The translations under genes and the position numbers were made by a program. Of a stretch of DNA of 52,596 nt, positions 17,216 to 25,540 are shown piece after piece. The stretch covers positions 1-52,596 of the forward strand of contig CAZPLT010000005.1 of assembly GCA_964587855.1 (NCBI GenBank). Reading direction: 5' to 3'. Position 1 is the stretch's first letter; every line of letters starts with the position of its first letter. The DNA is from WRCA01 sp964587855 (GTDB lineage: Bacteria > Pseudomonadota > Alphaproteobacteria > Rs-D84). The notes beneath the pieces are model-generated. The model searched no databases. It was not told the DNA's origin and saw only the letters and a program-made list of their open reading frames with translations.

Positions 17216-18505
17216 ATGCAGGTAGCGATTCAGCGCATAATTTCAGCAAACGCGGAATTGATTCAAAAAGCCATAGCGGTAAAAATACCAACCGCTGCGT
17301 ATGAATCTTGGATTGCCCCTTTGAAAATTTCTGTTATTGATAATAATTTGGATATTGTTGCGCAAAATCAATTCTCTGCGGACTTTATTTCTCGTACTTA
17401 TATGAATATATTGGAATCAGTTGCAAAAGAATTTGGATTAAATTTACATTTGGGTACTGGTCGCACAGCGCAATCTGTAAATATAAATGCTAATGATAAT
17501 GGAACTCAAAAATTTCAACCTTTAACTGCAAATAAACAAATATCTACCGTTAATACTGATTTTGATTCTTTCATTGTATCTGATGAAAACGCTTTTGCTG
17601 TATCTGCTGCTAAAAAATTAGCATCTGGTACGGCTAATTTTTCACCATTATTTATTTATGGCACTGCTGGTTGTGGCAAAAGTATGTTGGCTGGTTGTAT
17701 TCATTCATCTGCGCACGGTCGTACTTTGATGATGAGTGGTTCACAATTTGTTTCTGAATTTTTACGTTCTATCAATGAAAAATCTGTTTTTGCGTTCAAA
17801 GATTTTTGTCGTAACTGTGACATATTCATTATGGACGATGTCCAAGTATTGGCTGGCAAACGTGCATGTATGGATGAATTTTTATCTTTATTATTAGATT
17901 TATCAACCGCTGGCGTTGGTATTGTTTTAACATCTAATGCTGCACCATCAGCATTAACTGGCTTTGATCGCCGTATGCAGTCTGTGTTTGCAAGTGGTTT
18001 AACCGCTGATTTGGCGGCGCCAAATAAAATGGTTCGTTGTACAATGTTATTGCGTTCTGGCTTGCCGATAGATATTGCTGAATCTTTGTCTGATCGCGTT
18101 CAGGCAGATGGGCACTTGATTGCTGGAATTGCAAAAAAGATTACTGCATACAGCGATTTAATGGGTGAAAAAATAACAAATGAAATTGCTGACAGATTAT
18201 TGGCAGATACATTATCAAAAAACAAAACTCCACTTGCCATGGTTCGTGCCATGTGTGAAAAATTAGGTGTATCATTTGACGCAGTGTCCAGTTCGGCACG
18301 TTGCCGTGCGGTTGTTCGCGCACGCGGAATAATGTCAGTGGCACTTAAATCTACAACGAAATTGTCTTTATCCGAAATAGGGCGCTTGATGGGGGATCGT
18401 GATCATGCAACAATTTTGTATGGTATCAATCAAATTGAAGACGCACGTAAAACAGATTTGATTTTGAACGCTGAAATCCAGCAGATGATAAATGAATGCA
18501 AATAA
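17216..18505 (+). CDS. dnaA: Chromosomal replication initiator DnaA, divergent AAA+ core
   Basis: 429-aa DnaA. Domain I is residues 1-75 (YESWIAPLKI). A short linker follows. The AAA+ domain III carries Walker A GTAGCGKS (149-156) and Walker B FIMDDVQVLAGK (Asp207/208). Domain IV, the DnaA-box-binding helix-turn-helix, has LSLSEIGRLMGDRDHATILY (about 383-402). The box VII stretch reads DRRMQSVFASGL, so the arginine-finger position (E. coli Arg285) is Val257. The sensor-2 arginine (E. coli Arg334, in VRELEG) aligns with His300. ATG 17216 is preceded by AAGGAG at 8 bp; an upstream GTG (17195) would cover that site. The family is secure; ATP-switch behaviour is probably altered. Confidence 0.9.
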   Translation: MQVAIQRIISANAELIQKAIAVKIPTAAYESWIAPLKISVIDNNLDIVAQNQFSADFISRTYMNILESVAKEFGLNLHLGTGRTAQSVNINANDNGTQKFQPLTANKQISTVNTDFDSFIVSDENAFAVSAAKKLASGTANFSPLFIYGTAGCGKSMLAGCIHSSAHGRTLMMSGSQFVSEFLRSINEKSVFAFKDFCRNCDIFIMDDVQVLAGKRACMDEFLSLLLDLSTAGVGIVLTSNAAPSALTGFDRRMQSVFASGLTADLAAPNKMVRCTMLLRSGLPIDIAESLSDRVQADGHLIAGIAKKITAYSDLMGEKITNEIADRLLADTLSKNKTPLAMVRAMCEKLGVSFDAVSSSARCRAVVRARGIMSVALKSTTKLSLSEIGRLMGDRDHATILYGINQIEDARKTDLILNAEIQQMINECK

Positions 18506-18531
18506 AAAATCCCGCGGTTGCGGGATTTTTT
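18504..18531 (+). terminator. Bidirectional terminator after dnaA
   Basis: An 11-bp stem (aaaaatcccgc / gcgggattttt) with a GGTT loop and T-runs on both strands lies between the convergent dnaA and pgsA genes. Confidence 0.9.
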
Positions 18532-18545
18532 ATTTGCAGATTCTT

Positions 18546-19145
18546 TTATTTCAAATTTTTTACTTTTTTCTTGAAGTCCAAAGTATAAGTCATTGCGGAC
18601 CACAAACTGGCAATCAATGATAACCATAATCCCCAGATGCAAACGTATGGTAATGCAACCAATACGAACATCATAAATTTACTGAGTATTGGTTGTGCAA
18701 GAGTTGAACCAATAGCAATCAGTAAAAAGAATGCGCCAACAGCAATCATTTGCAAAGTAGTTTTGATTTTTGCAATTGAAAAACGTTCTTTGGTTACTGG
18801 CATTTCAATTTTTTGTGTTCCCAAAAATTCACGCAGACCGCTGATATAAATTTCGCGGGCAATCATCAATATAATTGGAACCATAATAAACCATACGCGC
18901 ATCATAACAGCCAATATAATCATCGAGTTTACAATCAATAATTTATCACCAATATGATCCAACACACCGCCCATTTTGCTGGTTACTTTATATTTTTTTG
19001 CCAAGTATCCATCAAAGAAATCACTGATGGCTGCCAAAACAAATAATATAAATACAGACCAATGCATTTGAAATAAAAACAAAGGAATTATTGCGAATGC
19101 CGCAAGTATTCTGAATATAGAAAGTGAATTAACAAATTTTTTCAT
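18546..19145 (-). CDS. pgsA: CDP-diacylglycerol-glycerol-3-phosphate 3-phosphatidyltransferase
   Basis: Integral membrane enzyme of phosphatidylglycerol synthesis (199 aa). The N-terminus NSLSIFRILAAF and the CDP-alcohol phosphotransferase motif at about 42-68 (SDFFDGYLAKKYKVTSKMG, then GVLDHIGDK) identify it. The four metal-binding Asp are present (D-x2-D-G ... G-x3-D-x3-D). The usual AR after DG is AK here, a conservative change. The second signature AREIYISGLREF also fits PgsA. Upstream on the same strand is PBP1A. Confidence 0.92.
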   Translation of the reverse strand: MKKFVNSLSIFRILAAFAIIPLFLFQMHWSVFILFVLAAISDFFDGYLAKKYKVTSKMGGVLDHIGDKLLIVNSMIILAVMMRVWFIMVPIILMIAREIYISGLREFLGTQKIEMPVTKERFSIAKIKTTLQMIAVGAFFLLIAIGSTLAQPILSKFMMFVLVALPYVCIWGLWLSLIASLWSAMTYTLDFKKKVKNLK

Positions 19146-19180
19146 TTAAGGTTCTCCTTTTTTGCAGTGTAATTATATCA

Positions 19181-19203
19181 TAAAAATGACAATCAGTCAT
19201 TAT
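19181..19203 (-). terminator. Weak hairpin after PBP1A gene
   Basis: A 6-bp stem (aatgac / gtcatt) with a 5-nt loop, followed on the minus strand by five Ts, lies between the PBP1A stop and pgsA. It is weak and could allow read-through. Confidence 0.4.
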
Positions 19204-19206
19204 TTA

Positions 19207-21291
19207 TTAAAATACTCCGCCGACTTCGGCCGATTGTGGGGAAGTGTCAGAATCCTGAGTTTTATCAGTATCTTTAGCTGGAGCATTAGGCTTTTGACCG
19301 ACTTTAAAGGCTTCTTGGATAATCATATCGCCATCTGATCCACCTGTTGCGGCAGTACCAGTTTTATGATTTACGGGTCTAAATTCAATACCACTGGGGA
19401 CCGAGAATGGTTGATCTTTGACATCTTTTAATGCAGCGGTCATAAATTCTGAGAATACTTTGGCTGGCATATAACTTCCTGCGCCTGTACCCATCGGTTT
19501 TGGTGTGTCATAACCCATCCATACACCCGCAACCAAGTTTTTGGAAAATCCGACAAACCAAACGTCTTTGACATCATTAGTTGTTCCAGTTTTTCCAGCA
19601 ATTGTGTGCCCAGGGACTGCTGCCTGGCGGCCAGTTCCATGTTCAACAACACCCTGCATAATTGAAACAACCTGGTACAAACTTTGTGGATCTGATAAAG
19701 GTTCGTCTTTTTCTTGCGTTTTTGGTGGTTGTAAATCATCGTGCCAATCTTGGATTTTTACGGATTTGGAATCAAAGACGCGACCATATCTGTCTTCGAT
19801 ATAGTCAACCATTTTAGGTTCCAATTTATACCCGCCATTGATAAAGGCTGCATACCCAAGCGTTAATTTTTCAAGGGTTGTTTCCCCAGATCCTAATGCT
19901 AAAGATAGATTTATATCATGTAATTCTTCGGGATAAACACCGAATCTTTGGGCAGCAGATGCAGCATTTCTTACACCGATTTGTTGTACCAAACGAACAG
20001 TCGGAACATTTCGTGATTGTTCCAAAGATAAACGAAGTGGTACAGGTCCCAAAAATTTCTTGTCATAATTTTCAGGCTTCCATAAAGAATCGTCTTCTTT
20101 CCAACCAACAATAGGCACATCCAAAAGCAATGTTGTTGGATTCCAATTATCCCCATCTTCCAATGCAGCTAAATAAACAAATGGTTTAATTGTTGAACCA
20201 ATTTGACGATTCGCTTGGGTTGCACGATTGAAACTGCTGGCGGCAAAAGATTCCCCACCAACCATTGCCAAGATTCGTCCAGTATATGGGTTTAATGCGA
20301 CCAGCGCGCCTTGTAATTTTTCAGTGCGTCCAGCATTATAAGCATTTAATGTATTTTTTAATGCGCTGGTTGCGGCACGTTGCAAATCTGGATCAATAGT
20401 TGTTTTTATATAAAGCCCACCATTATAAAGATCTTCGCGACCAATTTTTTCCAATAATTCACGACGAACTTCTTCTGCGAAATATTGAAAATCATCAGAT
20501 TGTTGCGCCATAAAACCAACATTTATATTTAATTGTTCTGCGGCAGCCTCATTCATTTGTTGTTTTGTAATAAATCCTTTGGCGTTCATTCGGCGCAAAA
20601 CATAATTGCGACGTTCAGCCGCACGAGTTCTGTCATTTGGTGCTTTTGGCAAAGATGCCAAAAACGCTGCCTCGGACAGGGTTAAATCTTTTACTGGTTT
20701 ATTAAAGTACATCAATGACGCTGATCCTACACCATAAGCGCGCGCACCTAAAAAGATTTGATTCAGGTATAGCGTCATAATATGTTCTTTGGAAAAAGCG
20801 CGTTCCAATTTTAACGCCAAAATACCTTCGCGAATTTTTCTTGAGAAAGTTCTGTCATTTGTCAGAAAGAAATTTTTTGCTACTTGCTGGGTAATAGTTG
20901 ATGCGCCAGTGAATCTGGTTGGACCGCCAAAAAATCGGATAATGTTATTTGCCCCGGCACGAACAATTCCAAAAACATCAACCCCGGGATGGTGCCAGAA
21001 ATTTTTATCTTCGGCGGCGATAAAGGCATTTACCAACATAGGGGGCATATCTGTATAATCTATAAATACGCGGCGTTCTTCGGCATATTCAATAAGCAAG
21101 GACCCGTCTGCCGCATATAAACGTGTCGCAACGGGTGGTGCATAGGTTGCCAGCTTTTTATAATCGGGCAAATCCGCACCATATCGCAATACCAGCAAAG
21201 TTAATGATATAATTCCGACAAGAACAATCCAGAACAGGGATTGTAATGAAAATTGCCATGCTTTTTTTAAAAATGATTTTAATTTTTCCAT
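19207..21291 (-). CDS. mrcA: Penicillin-binding protein 1A, bifunctional class A
   Basis: Inner-membrane peptidoglycan glycosyltransferase/transpeptidase (694 aa). One membrane helix (about 15-37) is followed by a GT51 domain with the catalytic Glu94 in AAEDKNFWHHPG, GASTITQQVAKN and RKIREGILALKLER. The transpeptidase domain has STIK (Ser366), SRN and KTGTTND. After LYIKTTIDPDLQ the sequence passes almost directly to ALVALNPYTGRILAMVGG. The ~100-residue OB-like domain normally inserted there in alphaproteobacterial PBP1A is missing, which explains the short length. The C-terminal tail is low-complexity (KPNAPAKDTDKTQDSD). Confidence 0.93.
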   Translation of the reverse strand: MEKLKSFLKKAWQFSLQSLFWIVLVGIISLTLLVLRYGADLPDYKKLATYAPPVATRLYAADGSLLIEYAEERRVFIDYTDMPPMLVNAFIAAEDKNFWHHPGVDVFGIVRAGANNIIRFFGGPTRFTGASTITQQVAKNFFLTNDRTFSRKIREGILALKLERAFSKEHIMTLYLNQIFLGARAYGVGSASLMYFNKPVKDLTLSEAAFLASLPKAPNDRTRAAERRNYVLRRMNAKGFITKQQMNEAAAEQLNINVGFMAQQSDDFQYFAEEVRRELLEKIGREDLYNGGLYIKTTIDPDLQRAATSALKNTLNAYNAGRTEKLQGALVALNPYTGRILAMVGGESFAASSFNRATQANRQIGSTIKPFVYLAALEDGDNWNPTTLLLDVPIVGWKEDDSLWKPENYDKKFLGPVPLRLSLEQSRNVPTVRLVQQIGVRNAASAAQRFGVYPEELHDINLSLALGSGETTLEKLTLGYAAFINGGYKLEPKMVDYIEDRYGRVFDSKSVKIQDWHDDLQPPKTQEKDEPLSDPQSLYQVVSIMQGVVEHGTGRQAAVPGHTIAGKTGTTNDVKDVWFVGFSKNLVAGVWMGYDTPKPMGTGAGSYMPAKVFSEFMTAALKDVKDQPFSVPSGIEFRPVNHKTGTAATGGSDGDMIIQEAFKVGQKPNAPAKDTDKTQDSDTSPQSAEVGGVF

Positions 21292-21371
21292 GAAGCAAAT
21301 TATACCAGTCGATATTCATTAGTCAATAGTCATTAGTCTTTTTATCTGGTGGGTTTTTTGGTCCTTTCCCC

Positions 21372-21425
21372 TTGACTTATTTAGTATTTTTTAATAAATT
21401 TAGTACAAGGGATTTCCCTGAGGGA
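21372..21425 (+). promoter_or_regulatory. Promoter with hairpin-forming leader over the ribosome-binding site
   Basis: TTGACT (21372-21377) and TAAATT (21395-21400) are spaced by 17 bp, so transcription would start near 21407. The leader then reads AAGGGATTTCCCTGAGGGAGAG. The central CCCT can pair either with the upstream AGGG (408-411) or with the GGG of the Shine-Dalgarno (422-424), giving two mutually exclusive small hairpins. Confidence 0.4.
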
Positions 21426-21432
21426 GAGAAAG

Positions 21433-22599
21433 ATGCCAAAAAAATCTATTAAAAGAAAACCAGTATCAAAAATTGCTGTAAAAAAACAAATTACTAAATC
21501 AGCAAAATTGGTAAAAAAGCCCGTTAAAAAAGTTATCAAAAAGATAGCTGCAAAACCTGTTGTGAAAAAAGTTATTAAGAAAGTAGCAGCAAAAAAACCA
21601 ATAGTTAAAAAAGTTATTAAAAAACTAGTGGTAAAATCTGTCCCACAAGAACAAAAGCCTATTATTATTACACCAATTGCTGGGGTAAAAAATGTTAATC
21701 CTCGTTCGCGTTTTACTATGTTTGTTTATTGGGGAATAATATTTTTCTTTGTTTGTGCTACTTTTTATATATTGGGTCGCGGACATGAAATATTATTAAA
21801 AAATAATATTATGGGTACTAGTTATGTAATGTCGACCCAGGGTTCTCAATTATTAGAATCCGGCAAGAGAAAACTTTTGCAGGGTGATATCCAAGGTTCC
21901 TTAGTAGATGTCAGCGCAGCAATACAGTCTGACCCAGAATCTGCATTAGCATATACTTATCGTGGTGAAGTTTATATGTCAGATGCAAATTATGGTGCTG
22001 CAAAAGCAGATTTTGACAAAGCAATAGAATTAAAATCAAGAATTTCATTAGCATTTTATGATCGTGCTTTATTAAAAATACAGATGGGCGAATTGGACGA
22101 AGCCATGGAAGATTTAAATTCGGCTTTGAAAATATTTGATAAAACCCCTAATGAAGTTTTAACGATCAGCAATATTTATGCAAAACGCGCCCAATTAAAT
22201 TTATGGATGAAGAATTGGGATGCTGCTATCTCTGATTATAATACTGCGATTTCTGAAACTACGGAAAATCAATCCGAGGAGAATATAGCTGGTCGTGCGG
22301 ATGCATATACTGCAATAGGAAATTACAAAGCAGCATTAACAGATTATATTTCAGCGATAAAGATTATTTCCGAGAATATTAAAAATAATGCAAACCAAGC
22401 TGATAAAATTAATATGTCCAGACGAGCAATGTCTTATTTTGAAAAAAGCGCAGCTTTGCACATACAATTAAAAAATACAGAGGATGCAAGATCTGATCTT
22501 GAATCTGCAAATGCATTGGCATCGGCTTTGGGTGATTTAGATACACAAAAAAGAATAACAGAATTATTGATTGGATTAAATAGCAAATCTGTAAAATAG
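21433..22599 (+). CDS. Lys-rich repeat / single-TM / TPR protein
   Basis: 388-aa protein with three parts. Residues 1-65 form an extremely basic tail with about three repeats of VKKVIKK(V/I/L)AAK type, like histone-H1-like or nucleoid-associated tails. One membrane helix (about 95-115) follows. The remainder (about 130-385) consists of TPR repeats such as ALAYTYRGEVYMSDANYGAA and DFDKAIELK. With the basic end in the cytoplasm, the TPR part would face the periplasm. No specific family was recognised. The gene stands alone with a promoter, a strong Shine-Dalgarno and a terminator. Confidence 0.75.
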   Translation: MPKKSIKRKPVSKIAVKKQITKSAKLVKKPVKKVIKKIAAKPVVKKVIKKVAAKKPIVKKVIKKLVVKSVPQEQKPIIITPIAGVKNVNPRSRFTMFVYWGIIFFFVCATFYILGRGHEILLKNNIMGTSYVMSTQGSQLLESGKRKLLQGDIQGSLVDVSAAIQSDPESALAYTYRGEVYMSDANYGAAKADFDKAIELKSRISLAFYDRALLKIQMGELDEAMEDLNSALKIFDKTPNEVLTISNIYAKRAQLNLWMKNWDAAISDYNTAISETTENQSEENIAGRADAYTAIGNYKAALTDYISAIKIISENIKNNANQADKINMSRRAMSYFEKSAALHIQLKNTEDARSDLESANALASALGDLDTQKRITELLIGLNSKSVK

Positions 22600-22620
22600 T
22601 TTAAGTTATTATGTTAAATA

Positions 22621-22648
22621 AAAAAACGCGTATTACGCGTTTTTTTAT
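22621..22648. terminator. Bidirectional terminator
   Basis: An 8-bp stem (aaaacgcg / cgcgtttt) with a 5-nt loop and T-rich flanks on both strands lies between the TPR protein gene and the convergent dnaQ. Confidence 0.85.
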
Positions 22649-23322
22649 TTAATAACGCTTTTCATAAATTCTTCGTGATTGCTCAATTCTTCAGCTTTTG
22701 GTGCAAAGCTGCGACGTGGAAAATCATTTCCTATTTTTGGGTGTTTTAACATGGCTTCATGATGATTGTTTATTACATCTATGATTTTTATTGCTGGTGC
22801 AGAATTTTCCAATTCCAAATAAATTTTTGCCAGAATTTCAGTATCTATCAAAGCGCCATGAGAATCCGCACGTGCCGCCAAAGAAACCCCAAACCATTTT
22901 GCCAATGCGTCCAAAGTATATTCTTTGGGACCAAAAATTTTATGGCGCGCAATTACCAATGTATCCATTTGTCTGCTGCGTTCAATTTCTGGCAGATTTT
23001 GCACCCTTAATTCCCAATTGATAAATGGAAAGTCAAAGTCAATACCGTTATGTGCAACGATTGGCGAATCGCCCATAAAATCTAAAAAGCGTTGGGCAAT
23101 TTCGGAAAATTTGGGTTTATCTTCCAGAAAAGAATTGGAAAGTTTATGAACTTTATAAGAATCGGGGGGGATTACTTTGCCTTCGGGATTAATATACTCA
23201 TGAAAATTATTCCCTGTTATTTTGCCGTCAACCAATTCCATCGCGCCGATTTCAATTATCCGCTCGCCGCGAGAATAATCAAATCCGGTTGTTTCAAGGT
23301 CAAAGCATATGATTCTGTTCAT
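22645..23322 (-). CDS. dnaQ: DNA polymerase III epsilon subunit (proofreading exonuclease)
   Basis: 3'-5' exonuclease of the replicative polymerase (225 aa). All DEDDh motifs are present: FDLETTG (Exo I), HNGIDFDFPFIN (Exo II), and DSHGALIDTEILA with catalytic His and Asp (Exo III). The C-terminal tail after the exonuclease (about 40 residues) could hold the alpha-binding segment. The gene is divergent from uvrD with a 64-bp gap. No rnhA gene is attached. Confidence 0.92.
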   Translation of the reverse strand: MNRIICFDLETTGFDYSRGERIIEIGAMELVDGKITGNNFHEYINPEGKVIPPDSYKVHKLSNSFLEDKPKFSEIAQRFLDFMGDSPIVAHNGIDFDFPFINWELRVQNLPEIERSRQMDTLVIARHKIFGPKEYTLDALAKWFGVSLAARADSHGALIDTEILAKIYLELENSAPAIKIIDVINNHHEAMLKHPKIGNDFPRRSFAPKAEELSNHEEFMKSVIK

Positions 23323-23386
23323 GCTTTTTGTTATATCAAATTATTATTTGGAATGATAGAACTTTTTAAGCTAAAATTGAAATCTA

Positions 23387-25471
23387 ATGATAGAAGTACT
23401 TAAAAATTTAAATGATAAGCAGAAAGAAATAGTTGCAAATACAGATGGTGTATATTTGGTGCTTGCAGGTGCAGGGACCGGGAAAACCAGGGTTATTACT
23501 GCAAGAATAGTTTATATATTAGCAAAAACTTTAGCGAAGCCGTGGCAAATCTTAGCTCTTACTTTTACTAATAAAGCAGCAAAAGAGATGTCTCGAAGGA
23601 TTGAACTTGGGATTCCAAATGAATCATTTAGAGTAGAAGTTGCAAAAGATTTATGGATGGGGACTTTCCATTCAATATGTTTAAGGATTTTACGGAGTAA
23701 TGCCGCGCGGATTGGTTTACAGCAAAATTTTATAATTTTTGGCGAAGATGATCAGAAAGCGGTTCTGAAAAATGTAATTACAAATTTGGGACTGGATATA
23801 AAAAATTATAATCCATCCGATTGGGTTGAAAAGATTTCATTTGAAAAAGATAAGGGGATTCAAGACAAGCATAGTAACCAAGAATTAAACTTTGATAAGA
23901 TTTATGATGCTTATAACGTTGAAGTGGCGCGATTAAATGGATTGGATTTTGGTGATTTAATTATAAAAGTTTTGGAATTATTTAACCGTGCGCCAGATGT
24001 GTTGGAAAAATATCAAAACCAATTTAAATATATTATGGTTGATGAATTCCAAGATACCAATGCCGCACAAATGCAGTTATTAAAAAAATTAACTGAAAAA
24101 AATCCAAACATTTGTTGTGTTGGGGATGATGATCAATCCATTTATTCTTGGCGTGGGGCGCAAATTAAAAATATTTTGGATTTCGAAAAGGTTTTCCCAG
24201 GTGCAAAAATTAGTCGTTTGGAAACAAATTATCGCAGTACCCCGGCAATTTTGGGCGCGGCAAATTCGTTGATACGGCATAATATGGGACGTTTGGGCAA
24301 AGATTTAAAAACACCAGATGGTGTATCAATGGGGAAAAAGGTTCATGTTTTAACCCTGCCAACTGATCGGGATGAGGTGCGAATAATCGCTGGTGCAATT
24401 ATGGACGAGCATAATTTTTCACAAACAGCAATTTTGATTCGTTCGGGTTCTTTGTCCCGTGGATTTGAAGAAGAATTTACATCTTGTGGTATTCCATATC
24501 GTTTGGTTGGTGCGGTTAAATTTTATGACCGAATGGAAATTCGTGATGTGATTGCTTATACCAGATTGCTGGTTTATTCGTTTGATGATTTGTCTTTTTT
24601 ACGAATTATTAAAAAACCCAGACGCGGATTTGGTGATTCGGCAATTGAAAATTTGCGGGCTTTGGGTGAAAATTTAATTTCTGCATTACGGACCGCAAAG
24701 TTAAGTGGAAAACAGCGCGGCAATGCAGATGAATTTCTAAAAGCGTTTGATTTTGACTGGGAAGTTATGACCCCTATGGATGCAGTATCAAAATTATTAG
24801 AGGATTCAGGATATTTAAAAATGTGGCGTGAATCAAAAGATACAGACGCATCAGAACGTTTAGCAAATATAAATGAATTAATTGGTAATGTGATTTCTAA
24901 ATACGATTCGTTGCCAGAATTTTTGGAACATGCAGCATTGATGATAACAGAAGACGAAAATTCTGATGTTGGTGAGGCTGTAAGTATAATGACAATTCAT
25001 GCAGCCAAAGGGTTGGAATTTGATACGGTGTTTTTACCCGCCTGGGAAGAGGGGATTTTCCCAAATGATATAGCAATGCGGGATGGGGATATTGAAGAAG
25101 AACGACGTTTAGCATACGTTGCGATTACACGCGCACGACATAAATGTATTATTTCTCATACAATATCCAGAATGATTTTTGGTAAAAGGGAATATAAATC
25201 ACCCAGTCGCTTTATAAATGAAATTGATACAGCTTTTGTTGAAAAGTTAGGACAGGGGATAAACCCTTATTATCAGTCAGAGCAGAAAAAAGAAATTACT
25301 AAATCCGTCCCAAAGAAAAAATCTTTTATGCATGATAAATTGGTTGGGAAAATGGTTTCTCATGCTGAACTGGGCAGTGGTGTAGTTATAGAAGAATCGG
25401 GCGATATCCTGACAATTGCGTTCAAAGATAAAGGGATCAAGAAAGTTACCAAACAATTTATTAAATTATAG
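23387..25471 (+). CDS. uvrD: UvrD/PcrA-type superfamily 1A DNA helicase
   Basis: 3'-5' helicase for nucleotide excision repair and mismatch repair (694 aa). SF1 motifs appear in order: LNDKQKEIV (Q motif), AGAGTGKTRV (Walker A), LALTFTNKAA (Ia), VDEFQDTN (II), GDDDQSIYSWRGA (III), RLETNYRST (IV), MTIHAAKGLEFDTVFLP (V) and EEERRLAYVAITRAR (VI). The C-terminal ~45 residues form the tudor-like domain (GKMVSHAELGSGVVIEES, then IKKVTKQFIKL) that binds RNA polymerase in PcrA/UvrD. It is close to PcrA length. Confidence 0.95.
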   Translation: MIEVLKNLNDKQKEIVANTDGVYLVLAGAGTGKTRVITARIVYILAKTLAKPWQILALTFTNKAAKEMSRRIELGIPNESFRVEVAKDLWMGTFHSICLRILRSNAARIGLQQNFIIFGEDDQKAVLKNVITNLGLDIKNYNPSDWVEKISFEKDKGIQDKHSNQELNFDKIYDAYNVEVARLNGLDFGDLIIKVLELFNRAPDVLEKYQNQFKYIMVDEFQDTNAAQMQLLKKLTEKNPNICCVGDDDQSIYSWRGAQIKNILDFEKVFPGAKISRLETNYRSTPAILGAANSLIRHNMGRLGKDLKTPDGVSMGKKVHVLTLPTDRDEVRIIAGAIMDEHNFSQTAILIRSGSLSRGFEEEFTSCGIPYRLVGAVKFYDRMEIRDVIAYTRLLVYSFDDLSFLRIIKKPRRGFGDSAIENLRALGENLISALRTAKLSGKQRGNADEFLKAFDFDWEVMTPMDAVSKLLEDSGYLKMWRESKDTDASERLANINELIGNVISKYDSLPEFLEHAALMITEDENSDVGEAVSIMTIHAAKGLEFDTVFLPAWEEGIFPNDIAMRDGDIEEERRLAYVAITRARHKCIISHTISRMIFGKREYKSPSRFINEIDTAFVEKLGQGINPYYQSEQKKEITKSVPKKKSFMHDKLVGKMVSHAELGSGVVIEESGDILTIAFKDKGIKKVTKQFIKL

Positions 25472-25540
25472 GGTTTTATACTATTTTTCTCTTGCGTGCG
25501 ATTCGTGATTTGTTCTAAAATGTTTCTAAGGAAGGATTTT

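Noticed and set aside
21301..21345. Repeat cattagtcaatagtcattagtc near 21318
   Set aside because: Two or three short AT-rich copies; no more than low-complexity repetition and no match elsewhere noticed.
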